Positions 49,122 through 58,589 of a stretch of 64,000 nt of DNA are shown here, in pieces. Location: assembly GCF_019207085.1 (NCBI RefSeq), contig NZ_JAATOM010000001.1, positions 310,001-374,000 of the forward strand, in the 5' to 3' direction. Every line of letters starts with the position of its first letter. Position 1 is the first letter of the stretch. Source of the stretch: Variovorax sp. dw_308. Its GTDB lineage: Bacteria; Pseudomonadota; Gammaproteobacteria; Burkholderiales; Burkholderiaceae_C. The notes under the pieces are model-generated. The model did not search any database. It had not been told where the DNA came from and saw nothing but the letters and a program-made list of their open reading frames with translations. The position numbers and the translations under genes were made by a program.

Positions 49122-49757
49122 CTACTCGGGCACCTTCAACTCGCGCCGCACCTTCAACGCCTTCTCCCGCGCATGGCACCCATCGAAGTGGTCGTTGACC
49201 AGCCCCATCGCCTGCATCAGCGCATACATCGTGGTCGGCCCCACGAAGGTCCAGCCCTTCTTCTTCAGATCCTTCGAGAGCGCCACCGATTCGGGCGAGG
49301 TGGTCATGGCCTTCACATTGGCCAGCGTGAAACGCTTCGGCCTGCTCTTCGGGTCGGGCTCGAAGCCCCAGCAGTACGCCGCCAGCGAACCGTGCTGCTC
49401 GCGCAGTTCCAGCACACGGCGCGCGTTGTTGATGGCCGACTCGATCTTGCCCCGATGCCGCACGATGCCGGCGTCGGCCAGCAGCCGCGCCACGTCCTTC
49501 TCGCCGAAGCGCACCATCTTCTCGGCCTCGAAGTTCGCGAACGCGGCGCGGAAGGCCTCGCGCTTGTTGAGGATGGTGAGCCAACTCAGCCCGGCCTGGA
49601 AGCCTTCCAGGCACAGCTTCTCGAACAGGCGTCGGTCGTCCGTCACCGGAAAGCCCCACTCCTCGTCGTGGTAGCGCTGGTAGAGCGGCGTGGCGGCGCA
49701 CCAGCTGCAGCGCATCTGGCCGTCGCCGCTGTCGAAGAGGCCGGAGGGGAGTGTCAT
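49122..49757 (-). CDS. tag: DNA-3-methyladenine glycosylase I
   Basis: A 211-residue DNA repair enzyme that removes 3-methyladenine. The family start [19 protein letters not shown] is present, followed by the substrate pocket segment [19 protein letters not shown] and, near the end, [11 protein letters not shown] with the zinc-binding His and Cys. The zinc ligands are Cys and His in the first segment and His and Cys in the last. Its start codon overlaps the last base pairs of bglX (4 bp), although the two functions are unrelated. Confidence 0.95.
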   Translation of the reverse strand: MTLPSGLFDSGDGQMRCSWCAATPLYQRYHDEEWGFPVTDDRRLFEKLCLEGFQAGLSWLTILNKREAFRAAFANFEAEKMVRFGEKDVARLLADAGIVRHRGKIESAINNARRVLELREQHGSLAAYCWGFEPDPKSRPKRFTLANVKAMTTSPESVALSKDLKKKGWTFVGPTTMYALMQAMGLVNDHFDGCHAREKALKVRRELKVPE

Positions 49758-52084
49758 TGCAGTTCGAATCCTTGCTGCTTCACGGCCACCGAATCCAGCC
49801 CGATCTGCACGTTGAACTGGCCCGCCTCCGCGGCGTACTTCAGTTGCGCGTTGAAGAATTTCAGCTTGTCTTCATCGATGGTGAATCGCACGACCTTCTC
49901 CTCGCCAGGTTGCAGCATCAGCTTGCGGAAATCCTTCAGCTCCTTGACCGGCCGCACCACCGACGCGGCCACGTCCTGGATGTAGAGCTGCACCACCGTC
50001 TCGCCGGCGCGCTGGCCGGTGTTCTTCACGGTCACGCTCGCTTCCAGCCTGGCATTGCGCGCCATCGTCCTGCTCGACAGCGTCACGTCCGACAGGCTGA
50101 AGTCGGTGTAGCTCAGGCCATAGCCGAACGGATACAACGGCCCTGTCACTTCCTCGAAATACTGCGAGGTGTAGTTGCCCGGCTTGCCCTCGGTGAACGG
50201 GCGCCCGAGGCGCGGCTTGTTGTAGTAGGTGGGAATCTGGCCGAGCGAGCGCGGGAACGAGATGGGCAGCTTGCCGGAGGGGTTGTAGTCGCCGAACAGC
50301 ACGTCGCTGATCGCGTTGCCGCCTTCGGTGCCGGTGTACCAGGTCTCGAGGATGGCGTCGGCTTCCTTCTGCTCGCGCGCCAGCGTCAGCGGGCGGCCGT
50401 TCATCAGCACCATCACCAGCGGCTTGCCGGTGGCCTTGAGGGCCGTGACCAGCGCGCGCTGGCCGGCCGGCAGGTCGAGGCTGACGCGGCTGGAGCTTTC
50501 ATGCGACATGCCGCGCGATTCGCCGACGGCCAGCACCACCACGTCGGCCTGCTTCGCGACCTTGACCGCTTCGGCGATCATCGCTGCCGGTGTGCGCTTG
50601 TCCTGCGTGACCTCCGGCTTGTCCCAGTTCATGAAGTTGAGGTACTCGACGATCTTCTCGTCGGTCGTGATGTTGGCGCCGCGCGCGTAGACGAGGCGCG
50701 CCTTGTCGCCCACCGCATTGCGCATGCCTTCCAGCAAGGTGACCGACTGCGCCGCCACGCCGGCGGCCGACCAGCTGCCCATCATGTCGATCTTCGCGTC
50801 GGCCAGCGGGCCGACCAGGGCGATGGTGCCGGCCTTCTTCAACGGCAGCGTCTGCTTCCTGTTCTCCAGCAGCACCATCGACCTGCGCGCCACGTCGCGC
50901 GTCTCGGCGCGGTGCAGGCGGCTTTCGGCGTTGACGTCGGCCGGGTCGTCGGCGGGCTTGCCGATGCGGCGGTACGGGTCGTGGAACAGGCCCATGTCGT
51001 ACTTGGCGCTGAGCACCTCGCGCACGGCGTTGTCGATCTCCTGCTGGGAAACCTCGCCCGACTTCACCAGCCCTGGCAGTTCCTTCAGGTACACCTCGTC
51101 GGCCATGCTCATGTCGATGCCGGCCTTGATCGCGAGCTTGGCCGCTTCGCGCTCGTCCTTGGCCACGCCGTGGCGGATCAGCTCGACGATGGCGCCGTGG
51201 TCGCTGAAGGCCACGCCCTTGAAGCCCCAGTCCTTGCGCAGCAAGTCCTGCATCAGCCACATGTTGGAGGAGGCGGGCACGCCGTTGATGGAGTTCAGCG
51301 CCACCATCACGCCGCCGGAGCCGGCATCGATCGCGGCCTTGTAGGGCGGCAGGTAGTCCTGGTACATGCGCATCGGGCTCATGTCCACCGTGGCGTAGTC
51401 GCGGCCACCCTCGACCGCGCCATACAGCGCGAAGTGCTTGACGGCGGACATCACGCTGTCGGCGTTCTTCGTCGATGGGCCCTGGAAGCCCTTGACCGCC
51501 GCACGCGCCGCGGCGGAAACGAGGTAGGGGTCTTCGCCGAAGCCTTCCGAGGTGCGGCCCCAGCGCGGGTCGCGCGAGATGTCGACCATCGGCGCGAAGC
51601 TCATGTCCACCGCATCGCTGCTGGCCTCGATGGCCGCGGTGCGCATGGTCAGCGTGATCGCGTCCATGTCCCAGCTCGACGCCAGTCCCAGCGGGATCGG
51701 GAAGATCGTGCGATGCCCGTGCACGACGTCGTAGGCGAAGGACATCGGGATCTTCAGCCGGCTGCGCTGGATGGCGGCATCCTGCAACGGGCGGTTGTCC
51801 TTGCGCGTGACCGAGTTGAAGGTGCCGCCGACGCGGCCGGCAGCGATCTCGTCGGCCAGCCGTGTGAGAGGCATGTCGCCGCCGATGCTGATGAGCCGGA
51901 GTTGGCCCACCTTCTCGTCGAGCGTCATGCGCGACATCAGTTCGGCGATGAAGGCGGGCTTGTCGTTGAGCAGCGGGGTCGCTGCGGCGGGGGCTGGCGT
52001 CGAGGCGGGCGTGCTGCCCGTCTGGGCCAGTGCCGAATGGCAGGCAAGGCTCGCAACCAGACCCAGCACGTAGAGTTTTTTCAT
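49754..52084 (-). CDS. bglX: Periplasmic beta-glucosidase, glycoside hydrolase family 3
   Basis: A 776-residue enzyme that releases glucose from beta-glucosides in the periplasm. A Sec signal peptide (residues 1-20, ending ALA) is followed by the GH3 N-terminal domain with the nucleophile Asp295 ([10 protein letters not shown]), [20 protein letters not shown] at the active-site edge, and the C-terminal domain with the fibronectin-like end ([14 protein letters not shown]). Length and motifs match E. coli BglX. Divergent from opgG with 168 bp between starts. The link to osmoregulated glucans is suggestive, since these are beta-glucans, but is not proven. Confidence 0.95.
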   Translation of the reverse strand: MKKLYVLGLVASLACHSALAQTGSTPASTPAPAAATPLLNDKPAFIAELMSRMTLDEKVGQLRLISIGGDMPLTRLADEIAAGRVGGTFNSVTRKDNRPLQDAAIQRSRLKIPMSFAYDVVHGHRTIFPIPLGLASSWDMDAITLTMRTAAIEASSDAVDMSFAPMVDISRDPRWGRTSEGFGEDPYLVSAAARAAVKGFQGPSTKNADSVMSAVKHFALYGAVEGGRDYATVDMSPMRMYQDYLPPYKAAIDAGSGGVMVALNSINGVPASSNMWLMQDLLRKDWGFKGVAFSDHGAIVELIRHGVAKDEREAAKLAIKAGIDMSMADEVYLKELPGLVKSGEVSQQEIDNAVREVLSAKYDMGLFHDPYRRIGKPADDPADVNAESRLHRAETRDVARRSMVLLENRKQTLPLKKAGTIALVGPLADAKIDMMGSWSAAGVAAQSVTLLEGMRNAVGDKARLVYARGANITTDEKIVEYLNFMNWDKPEVTQDKRTPAAMIAEAVKVAKQADVVVLAVGESRGMSHESSSRVSLDLPAGQRALVTALKATGKPLVMVLMNGRPLTLAREQKEADAILETWYTGTEGGNAISDVLFGDYNPSGKLPISFPRSLGQIPTYYNKPRLGRPFTEGKPGNYTSQYFEEVTGPLYPFGYGLSYTDFSLSDVTLSSRTMARNARLEASVTVKNTGQRAGETVVQLYIQDVAASVVRPVKELKDFRKLMLQPGEEKVVRFTIDEDKLKFFNAQLKYAAEAGQFNVQIGLDSVAVKQQGFELQ

Positions 52085-52252
52085 TCGATGAATGTCTTGT
52101 GGTCCCGGCGGGCGGGGTATCGATTTACGTCGCTGCGATGGTGTTGCAGAAAGGCGGAGTCTACTGTCAGCCATTGCCCCGCATTGGGGTCTTGGCGTGG
52201 GATTTGCTCGATGGCTTGCTACATTGGCGTTCGTTCCCAAAGGAGAGATTCA

Positions 52253-53944
52253 GTGGTACCTATCGCCGCCGCGCGCCTCGTGCGCCGCACGCTGCCTACC
52301 GCCTCGAAATGCATTGCTGCCGCTTCGCTGATGCTGTGCGTTGCCCAGGCCCATGCCTTCTCGCTCGACGACGTGGTGGCCAAGGCGCGCTACCTGATGG
52401 CGACGCCCTACGTGGCGCCGGTGAGCAACCTGCCGCCGGCCTTCGCGCAGATGCAGTTCGCCGACTACGCGAAGATCCAGCCGCTGCCGGCGAAGTTCGG
52501 ATGGCGCGACCAGCCCACGCCCTTCAAGCTCAACTTCTATCACCAGGGCATGCAGTTCAATGCGCCGGTGACCATCAACGAGATCGTCGGCAACGACGTG
52601 AGCGAGATCAGGTACGACGCGCAGCGCTTCGACTTCGGCGGCTTGTCGCTGGACAAGAGCGCCACGCAGAACCTCGGCTACGCCGGCTTCCGCGTGCTGT
52701 ACCCGATCAACCAGCCCGGCAAGGAAGACGAGATCATGAGCTTGCTGGGCGCGAGCTACTTCCGCGTGATCGGCAAGGACCAGGTGTATGGCCTGTCGGG
52801 TCGCGGCCTGGCCATCGACACCGCGCCGCCGGGCGGCGAGGAGTTCCCCAACTTCCGCGAGTTCTGGGTGCAGCGGCCCGCGGCGCAAGACCAGCAACTG
52901 GTGATCTACGCACTGCTGGATTCGCCACGCGCGACCGGCGCCTACCAGTTCACCCTGCGACCCGGCGCCGATACGGTGCTCGATGTGCAGGCCCGCATCT
53001 TCATGCGCGGCAAGGTCGGCACGCTGGGCATCGCGCCGCTGACCAGCATGTTCCTCTACGGCCCCAACCAGCAGACCGACAAGCGCAGCTACCGCCCGGC
53101 CATCCACGACTCCAACGGGCTGGCCATCCACACCGGCAGCGGCGAGCGCCTGTGGCGTCCGCTCAACGATCCGCTGGCCGTCGCGATCAGCACCTTCAGC
53201 GTCGAGAACCCGCGCGGCTTCGGCCTGCAGCAACGCGGCCGCGAGTTCTCCCGCTTCGAAGACCTCAAGGACCGCTACGACCTGCGGCCGACCGCCTGGA
53301 TCGAGCCCAAGGGCGACTGGGGCAAGGGCAAGGTCGAGCTGGTCGAGCTGCCCACGGCCGACGAGACCAACGACAACATCGTCGCCTTCTGGACGCCCGA
53401 CGTGCAGCCCGAAGCAGGCCAGGCCCTGCAGTTCGACTACCGCATGCACTGGACCATGGACGAGGCCGCGCTGATGCCGCGCAACCTGGCCTGGGTCCGC
53501 CAGACCATCCACACCACCGGCGAGCAGACCCAGGCCAACCTGATCCGCCAGCCCGACGGAACGACCGCCTTCCTCATCGACTTCGAAGGCCCGTCGCCGA
53601 TGGCGATGCCGGCCGATGCCGCAGTGACGCCGCAGGTGAGCGTGGACGGCAACGCCGACCTGATCAGCAGCACGCTGGAGCGCAATCCCACGATCAAGGG
53701 CTGGCGCGTGACGATCCGCATCAAGGTGAAGGACCCGAAGATTCCCGTCGAGCTGCGCGCGGCGCTTGTCGGCGGCGGCAAGCAACTCAGCGAGACCTGG
53801 AGCTACCAGTTGACGCCCACGGTGGTGGCCGCGGCCGCGCCGGCGCCGGCTGCTTCCACCGCACCGCCTGCGCCGGCGCCCGCGACGCCCGTAGCGCCTG
53901 CAGCGCCTCCGGCAGCACCGCCCGTTGCTGCGCCCGTCAAGTAG
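52253..53944 (+). CDS. opgG: Glucan biosynthesis protein G (osmoregulated periplasmic glucans)
   Basis: A 563-residue periplasmic protein. A signal peptide ends at AQAHA and is followed by the family start [13 protein letters not shown]. It matches E. coli OpgG along the whole chain, for example [29 protein letters not shown] and [16 protein letters not shown]. OpgG is needed to build the branched beta-glucan backbone of osmoregulated periplasmic glucans. The start is GTG at 52253, with AAAGGAGA six bases upstream. A Pro/Ala-rich tail of about 45 residues extends past the usual end. The glucosyltransferase gene opgH, normally next to opgG, is not in the window. Confidence 0.93.
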   Translation: MVPIAAARLVRRTLPTASKCIAAASLMLCVAQAHAFSLDDVVAKARYLMATPYVAPVSNLPPAFAQMQFADYAKIQPLPAKFGWRDQPTPFKLNFYHQGMQFNAPVTINEIVGNDVSEIRYDAQRFDFGGLSLDKSATQNLGYAGFRVLYPINQPGKEDEIMSLLGASYFRVIGKDQVYGLSGRGLAIDTAPPGGEEFPNFREFWVQRPAAQDQQLVIYALLDSPRATGAYQFTLRPGADTVLDVQARIFMRGKVGTLGIAPLTSMFLYGPNQQTDKRSYRPAIHDSNGLAIHTGSGERLWRPLNDPLAVAISTFSVENPRGFGLQQRGREFSRFEDLKDRYDLRPTAWIEPKGDWGKGKVELVELPTADETNDNIVAFWTPDVQPEAGQALQFDYRMHWTMDEAALMPRNLAWVRQTIHTTGEQTQANLIRQPDGTTAFLIDFEGPSPMAMPADAAVTPQVSVDGNADLISSTLERNPTIKGWRVTIRIKVKDPKIPVELRAALVGGGKQLSETWSYQLTPTVVAAAAPAPAASTAPPAPAPATPVAPAAPPAAPPVAAPVK

Positions 53945-54001
53945 GCAGTCGGAGAGCGCTATGGTGGCGCCTGATCCACCCGCCCCCACAAAGGAATTCC
54001 C

Positions 54002-54400
54002 ATGAGCATCACGGTACGTCGCGACGACATGGCCGGCACGCGCCACATCCTGAAGATCCGCAACCACGAGATCGCCCTGGACGCGTCGCCCGCGGGCGGT
54101 GGCAAGGACGAAGGCCCGGAGCCGCACGACCTCTACGACGCCTCGCTGGCCTCGTGCAAGGCGCTCACCGTGCTGCTCTATGCGCGGCGCAAGCAGATGC
54201 CGCTGGAGGACATCGAGGTGACGGTCGATCGCGACAACTCGCAGGAGCGCCAGGGCACCTATCGCCTGAAGACCTCCCTGAAGCTCACCGGCCCACTCAG
54301 TGAAGACCAGCGCGCCGAGTTGCTGCGCGTGGCCGGAAAGTGCCCGCTGCATCGGCTCATGACGGAGGTCAAGACCGAGATCGAGACGGTATTGATCTGA
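54002..54400 (+). CDS. OsmC family protein
   Basis: A 132-residue cytoplasmic protein of the OsmC/Ohr fold. ALDASPAGGGKDEGPEPHDLYDASLASCKALTVLLYARRKQ contains the first conserved Cys, and RVAGKCPLHRLM the second. Members reduce organic hydroperoxides with these Cys residues. Sequence details (the SCKALTVLLYARRK and CPLHRLM motifs) place it in the YhfA-like branch rather than true Ohr. It begins 57 bp after opgG on the same strand and may share its transcript, which would fit an osmotic-stress theme. Confidence 0.9.
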   Translation: MSITVRRDDMAGTRHILKIRNHEIALDASPAGGGKDEGPEPHDLYDASLASCKALTVLLYARRKQMPLEDIEVTVDRDNSQERQGTYRLKTSLKLTGPLSEDQRAELLRVAGKCPLHRLMTEVKTEIETVLI

Positions 54401-54428
54401 CAGAATTCCGGGGCAGGAGACAGCCCCA

Positions 54429-55577
54429 ATGAGACACGAAGAACAAGTCGCAATGATCCAGCGCGCCCTCGCGCTGATCGAATCCAGAGGCAGCGAGCGT
54501 GGCGAGCCCGATATCAGCCCGGTGTCGCGCTACCTCGATGCGTCGCGCTACCAGCAGGAAGTGGAGAAGATCTTCCGGCAGTACCCGCTGGCCGTGTGCC
54601 CATCGGCATCGCTGGGCAAGGCCGGCGATACGTTCGCCATCGACGTGGCGGGCATTCCGCTGGTCATCGTGCGCGCCGAGGGCGGCGAGATCAATGCCTT
54701 CGTCAACGCCTGCCGCCACCGGGGCGCACGCATCAAGGCGCCGGGCCTGTCGAGCCAGCGCGTGATGATCTGCCCCTATCACAGCTGGACCTATGGCCTC
54801 GATGGCGCCTTGCGCGGCCGGCCGCACGCGAACGAGTTCCCGCATGCGCCCGCATCGGATTGCTCACTGGCGCGCGTGCCGGTGGCAGAGGCACTGGGGC
54901 TGGTGTGGGTGGTGCCGCGCGTGGTCAAGGCGGGCGAGAGCGGTGCCATCGACATGGCCGCCTGGCTCGGTCGCTTCGGCAACGACCTGCGCAACTGGGG
55001 TTATGACAGCTGGAAGCCGGTGAGCGAACGCGCGTTCGACAACGCCACCAACTGGAAGATCCCGTTCGAGGGCAACCTCGAGTCGTATCACTTCCAGTAC
55101 GCGCACCGCGACAGCATTGCGCCGATGTTCTACGACAACCTGCTGGTGGCAGACCACGACCGGCAGCACCAGCGCATGTTCCTGCCCAAGCGCAGCATCG
55201 AAGGCCTGCGCGGGCGGCCCACCGGCGAATGGCAGGTCGGCCCGCACGCGAACATCATCTATTACTTCTTCCCGGCCACCTTCATCCTGCACGAGGGTGA
55301 CCATGCCAATGCGTTCACCGTGCTGCCGGAGGCGCTGGATCGCTGCCGCGTGATCGGCAGCACGCTGGTACCCGAACTGCCGACGACCGAGAAGTCCGTC
55401 AACTACTGGCGCAAGAACGTGGCGTCGTTCTGGGGTGCGCTCGACGAGGACTTCGCGCTGGGCGTGTCGGCGCAATCCACGCTGGCCAGCGGTGCGCACG
55501 AGGCCTTGTACTTCGGCGCCACGGAGTGCGGCGCGGCCCGGTTCCACCGCGACGTCGAGGCCGCGCTCAGGGCCTGA
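54429..55577 (+). CDS. Rieske-type aromatic ring-hydroxylating oxygenase, large subunit
   Basis: A 382-residue protein. The Rieske [2Fe-2S] ligands are Cys95-x-His97 and Cys115-x2-His118 (NACRHRGARI, CPYHSW). The mononuclear iron site has His221 and His226 (ESYHFQYAHRD) and a C-terminal Asp in GALDEDF. It hydroxylates or demethylates an aromatic or quaternary amine substrate. No reductase or small subunit is encoded next to it, so its electron donor lies elsewhere. It begins 28 bp after the osmC-like gene; function unrelated as far as can be seen. A palindromic element follows directly after its stop. Confidence 0.9.
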   Translation: MRHEEQVAMIQRALALIESRGSERGEPDISPVSRYLDASRYQQEVEKIFRQYPLAVCPSASLGKAGDTFAIDVAGIPLVIVRAEGGEINAFVNACRHRGARIKAPGLSSQRVMICPYHSWTYGLDGALRGRPHANEFPHAPASDCSLARVPVAEALGLVWVVPRVVKAGESGAIDMAAWLGRFGNDLRNWGYDSWKPVSERAFDNATNWKIPFEGNLESYHFQYAHRDSIAPMFYDNLLVADHDRQHQRMFLPKRSIEGLRGRPTGEWQVGPHANIIYYFFPATFILHEGDHANAFTVLPEALDRCRVIGSTLVPELPTTEKSVNYWRKNVASFWGALDEDFALGVSAQSTLASGAHEALYFGATECGAARFHRDVEAALRA

Positions 55578-55675
55578 TACGACTTCGCAATCCAACGCAT
55601 GGCGGCGTTGCCTTGCCGTGCTGCGGTACTGCCTGCGGCGCTCCGCCTTGTTCTGCGCTCGATTGCAAAGTCGCA
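55578..55675. repeat. Inverted-repeat element beginning right after the oxygenase stop codon
   Basis: TACGACTTCGCAATC (55578-55592) and GATTGCAAAGTCGCA (55661-55675) match as a 15-bp inverted repeat with two mismatches. The interior is GC-rich with further short palindromic pieces. The left arm starts on the first base after the TGA stop. It may act as a 3' RNA stabiliser or terminator, and resembles the elements at 26880-26994 and 37247-37409 in placement, though not in sequence. Confidence 0.6.
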
Positions 55676-55812
55676 TGAGACCCGAGCGCCCTCAGGTGGC
55701 CGCTGCGGCGCTTGACCGCCACCGGGCCTGCGTTCAAGATCGCGCGCAACAACGCGAACGAGCATGCCGCCCGGCGCAGCGCGGGCCGCGCCAGCACCGC
55801 GAGGAGCAACGC

Positions 55813-56877
55813 ATGACCTTGTCCGACCGCAGGCGATTCCTGAAGGCGCCGCTGTGCATGACCGCACTGTCGCTGGCGGGCTGTGCGGGGGTCGGCCCGC
55901 CCACCGTGGCGCGCGACCGCTTCGACTACAACGGCGAAGTCGCGCGCTCATGGAAGGAGCAGACGCTGCTCAACATCGTGCGCACGCGCTACTCCGACAT
56001 GCCGGTGTTCCTGGAGGTCTCGCAGATCGTCAGCGGCTACACGCTGGAAAGCACCGTGTCCTTCGGTGGCGTGCGAGCCCATGACACGCTGGTCCCGCCG
56101 TCCAGCAACCTGAGTTTCGGCGCGCAGGGCAAGTGGACCGACCGCCCGACCATCACCTATTCGCCGCTGACCGGCGCGCAATTCAATCGCAGCATGCTCA
56201 CGCCGATTCCGCCGGCGGCCGTGCTGTTCGCCATGCAGGCGGGCTGGCCGATCGACCTGGTGCTGCGCGTGGTGGTGCGCAGCGTCAACGGCATCGACAG
56301 CACCGGCCGGGAAGCCGGGCGCTATGAACGATTGGTCGACCTGATGCGCAGGCTGCAGGACTCGGAAGTGCTGGGCATGCGGGTGCAGGGTGACAAGGCC
56401 GACCAGGCGGTGGTCCTGTTCTTCAGTTCGCGGACACGCTCGCCCGATGAAGAGGCCATGCTCCAGGAACTGCGCACCCTGTTGCGCCTGACCACGGGCC
56501 GCAATGAATTCCGGGTGGGCTTCGGCGCGGCGTCTGCCAGCACCGGCGAGATCGCGATGCTCACGCGTTCGATGCTGCAGATCCTCGTGAGCCTGGGCGA
56601 ATATGTGGAGGTGCCGGAGGTCGATTTGCGCGACGGCCGGGCCGGTGCGAGCCAGGCGCCATCGAGCGCGACGCTGGGGCGGTTGCTGAAGATCAAGGCG
56701 AGTGCGGAGCGACCGGGGGACGCGCTGGTCGCGGTGCCCTACCGCACCCAATGGTTCTGGATCGACGACCGCGACATCCCGTCCAAGCGCACCTTCGCGA
56801 TGGTGATGATCCTGTCCACGCTGGCCGAGACGGGGGCGAGGGAGGTGATGCCGCTGGTGACGATTCCGGCTGGGTAG
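55813..56877 (+). CDS. Hypothetical lipoprotein
   Basis: A 354-residue protein. The N-terminus has an Arg-rich start (SDRRRFLKAP), a hydrophobic segment and a lipobox ending LSLAGC, so the Cys should be lipidated. The mature chain has no domain I recognise; it is of mixed composition with a repeated beta-like pattern and ends in a hydrophobic segment (KRTFAMVMILSTLAETGAREVMPLVTIPAG). GGAGCAA precedes the ATG at 55813. It is probably an envelope protein conserved in Burkholderiales; no function can be given. Confidence 0.8.
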   Translation: MTLSDRRRFLKAPLCMTALSLAGCAGVGPPTVARDRFDYNGEVARSWKEQTLLNIVRTRYSDMPVFLEVSQIVSGYTLESTVSFGGVRAHDTLVPPSSNLSFGAQGKWTDRPTITYSPLTGAQFNRSMLTPIPPAAVLFAMQAGWPIDLVLRVVVRSVNGIDSTGREAGRYERLVDLMRRLQDSEVLGMRVQGDKADQAVVLFFSSRTRSPDEEAMLQELRTLLRLTTGRNEFRVGFGAASASTGEIAMLTRSMLQILVSLGEYVEVPEVDLRDGRAGASQAPSSATLGRLLKIKASAERPGDALVAVPYRTQWFWIDDRDIPSKRTFAMVMILSTLAETGAREVMPLVTIPAG

Positions 56878-56895
56878 GCGGCTGCGGGAAGAGCT

Positions 56896-57381
56896 TCAGC
56901 TCCGCCCCCGGCGCTCCCAGAAGCCGCGGTGCGTGGCGATCATTTCTTCCTCGACCGCGGCCACCGGCCCGACCACCTCGATCTTCTTCTGCCCGCGCGC
57001 GAAGACCTCGCGGCAAGGCAGCGACAGCGTCGGGTTCTCCGGATGGTCGCCGGTGAGCGCGAGCAGCGCCGCCTCTTCCGCGCCGTAGACCACGCGGCCG
57101 ATGTTGGCCCAGTAGGCGGTGCCGGCGCACATCGCGCAGGGCTCGAAGGTAGTGACCAGCGTGCACTGCCAGAGGTAATCGGCGGGGTAGTTGAGCGAGG
57201 CGGTGCGCGCCAGCGTGGCCTCGGCGTGATGCACGGTGTCGATGTTGCCTTGCTCGGCGATGACGGTCTCGCCATCGGGGGCGACGAGCACCGCGCCGAA
57301 CGGGTGGCGGCCCATGGTCATGGCGCGTTGGGCGACTTCGTTGGCGCGGCGCAGCGCGCGGAGGATCTGGTCTTGGGTCAT
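56896..57381 (-). CDS. Nucleoside deaminase family protein (second)
   Basis: A 161-residue cytidine-deaminase-fold protein. His52-Ala-Glu54 (HHAEATLAR) and Cys82-x2-Cys85 (FEPCAMCAGTAYWANIGRVVYG) form the zinc site. It is related to the deaminase at 48050-48571 but clearly distinct, closest to guanine deaminase or tRNA-specific deaminase-like proteins. The start at 57381 matches the family N-terminus. The upstream frame continues through a hairpin repeat into the next gene and is not coding. Its substrate is unknown. Confidence 0.88.
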   Translation of the reverse strand: MTQDQILRALRRANEVAQRAMTMGRHPFGAVLVAPDGETVIAEQGNIDTVHHAEATLARTASLNYPADYLWQCTLVTTFEPCAMCAGTAYWANIGRVVYGAEEAALLALTGDHPENPTLSLPCREVFARGQKKIEVVGPVAAVEEEMIATHRGFWERRGRS

Positions 57382-57406
57382 CGGCGCAGTGTGCCAGCGC
57401 TTTACT

Positions 57407-57440
57407 CCCTCTCCCCTCGGGGAGAGGGGGCAAATCCGGG
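57407..57440 (-). repeat. Terminator-like hairpin element, copy 1
   Basis: CCCTCTCCCC and GGGGAGAGGG (57407-57428) form a 10-bp stem with a 2-nt centre. With its flank it matches, in the opposite orientation, the hairpin at 63553-63586, including the preceding ATTTGC. It lies just downstream of the winged-helix gene stop (read on the minus strand) and may end that transcript, though no U-run follows. Confidence 0.6.
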
Positions 57441-58025
57441 CTATGCCCGACGAGACAAAGCGTTGCGAGGGTTGGGCCTGACGAGAAGCGAGAGCAGCTT
57501 TAGCCGACTCTCGCGGGGCATCGCGTGAAATAGCTCGAGCAGGCTTTGGTCCATCTCGCCTGCGTCCGCTGGCATGAAAGCGGACGTGCCGAGCAACCAA
57601 ACTGGTCGGGTTGCCGCAGCAGCAGCCTTGACAGGTCCCGGCGTTACCACCTCGACGGTGGTGTCGAGCATGTAACCCCGACGCGGCAGGGTCTTGATCA
57701 AGCGCAAGTCCCGATCGTCAAGAGCAGCACGCAGATCTCCCACGCACTGAACGAGCGAATCGTCGGTAACCACCGTCGGGCCCCACAGTGCTGCGATCAG
57801 CTCATCCTTCATGAGCAGGCGTGCGGGATTCTTCAGCAAATGCCGCAACAAGGCGAGCGGCTTGGGCCGCAGCGCTATCGGGGCGCCGCCCTTGCGCAAC
57901 TCGTCTCGCCGCGGATCGAACTCGAAGCCGGCAAAGACCAGGAGGACAGCAACCTGGGCGCCAGGCGCTTCGCTCAGCGGCTCATCCATGAGGAGACGAT
58001 GGATCATCGTTCGTTTGGCGATCAT
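57441..58025 (-). CDS. Winged-helix (OmpR/CadC-type) transcriptional regulator without a receiver
   Basis: A 194-residue DNA-binding protein. The winged helix of the OmpR/PhoB type lies at about residues 30-120 (FAGFEFDPRRDEL, ALRPKPLALLRHLLKNPARLLMKDELI, VVTDDSLVQCVGDLRAAL, IKTLPRRGYML). The N-terminus is too short for a receiver domain. The last 70 or so residues have no known domain and no membrane helix, unlike CadC. The ATG at 58025 has AAGGAG seven bases upstream. Targets are unknown; it lies near the small secreted protein and the barrel protein genes. Confidence 0.87.
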   Translation of the reverse strand: MIAKRTMIHRLLMDEPLSEAPGAQVAVLLVFAGFEFDPRRDELRKGGAPIALRPKPLALLRHLLKNPARLLMKDELIAALWGPTVVTDDSLVQCVGDLRAALDDRDLRLIKTLPRRGYMLDTTVEVVTPGPVKAAAAATRPVWLLGTSAFMPADAGEMDQSLLELFHAMPRESRLKLLSLLVRPNPRNALSRRA

Positions 58026-58388
58026 TCGGCTGCTCCTTGGGACCTGGAATCCGTGCGCCAGCATCGCGCAACCCGCTGGCGCTCGCGATCCCGGAGCGAC
58101 GAAAGCGGCAAACCGGGCGACGAACCAGAATCCGCGGCGACGAAGCTGGCCTCGGCGCCGTGTCGACTCGCGGGCGAGTCGAGCCCGTCTCCGTGCTGGC
58201 GATGCGAAGTGATGTCTGGGTTTCGTAGCAGGCGTTCAGGCTCTGCGTGATCGCGCCGGTGACACAGGCATGCGTTGATCCACGCAGGTTTCGATTCGTC
58301 CTGTACCGGCGTGCATTCATCGGATCGGGCTGGCCGCTCGTGCTGGACCTGGGTACCTTTGATCCCAGGCCACCCTCGGAGAGTCGAC
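58026..58388. other. Intergenic region with one strong palindrome
   Basis: This 363-bp gap lies between the divergent winged-helix gene and the small secreted-protein gene. CGACTCG-CGGG-CGAGTCG (58164-58181) is a perfect 7-bp stem and could be an operator or RNA hairpin. No further gene, RNA or known element was recognised. Confidence 0.5.
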
Positions 58389-58589
58389 ATGACACGCAAC
58401 GGGCTCCTCGCCATCCTGCGAATCGCGATCCTCAGTTTCGCGCCCTTCGGCACGCACGCGCAAGACACCTTGGCAGCGGTCCCGGACGCGGAACTCGCCG
58501 GTGCCGCGCGCCATTCGTTCGTGCAGCGCCGCCTCGTGGAGACGGCGTCGGACCGCTTCCTGGGCAACGCCGGCATCGCGTCACTCTAG
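58389..58589 (+). CDS. Small putatively secreted protein
   Basis: A 66-residue protein with a signal peptide (TRNGLLAILRIAILSFAPFGTHA) and a short mature part of about 42 residues (beginning QDTLAAVPDAELAGAARHSF). GGAGAG precedes the ATG at 58389. No family is recognised. Its stop codon overlaps that of the barrel protein gene on the other strand within the 4-bp palindrome CTAG (58586-58589). It could be a chance frame, but signal peptide and ribosome binding site argue for a real gene. Confidence 0.5.
   Translation: MTRNGLLAILRIAILSFAPFGTHAQDTLAAVPDAELAGAARHSFVQRRLVETASDRFLGNAGIASL

Noticed and set aside
49751..52252. Very long plus-strand open frame antisense to bglX that continues in frame into opgG
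   Set aside because: The part opposite bglX has no domain and a skewed composition; opgG has its own GTG start with a strong ribosome binding site and a signal peptide.
52250..54352. 700-codon minus-strand open frame opposite opgG and the osmC-like gene
   Set aside because: No recognisable domain; OpgG on the plus strand matches its family over the whole length.
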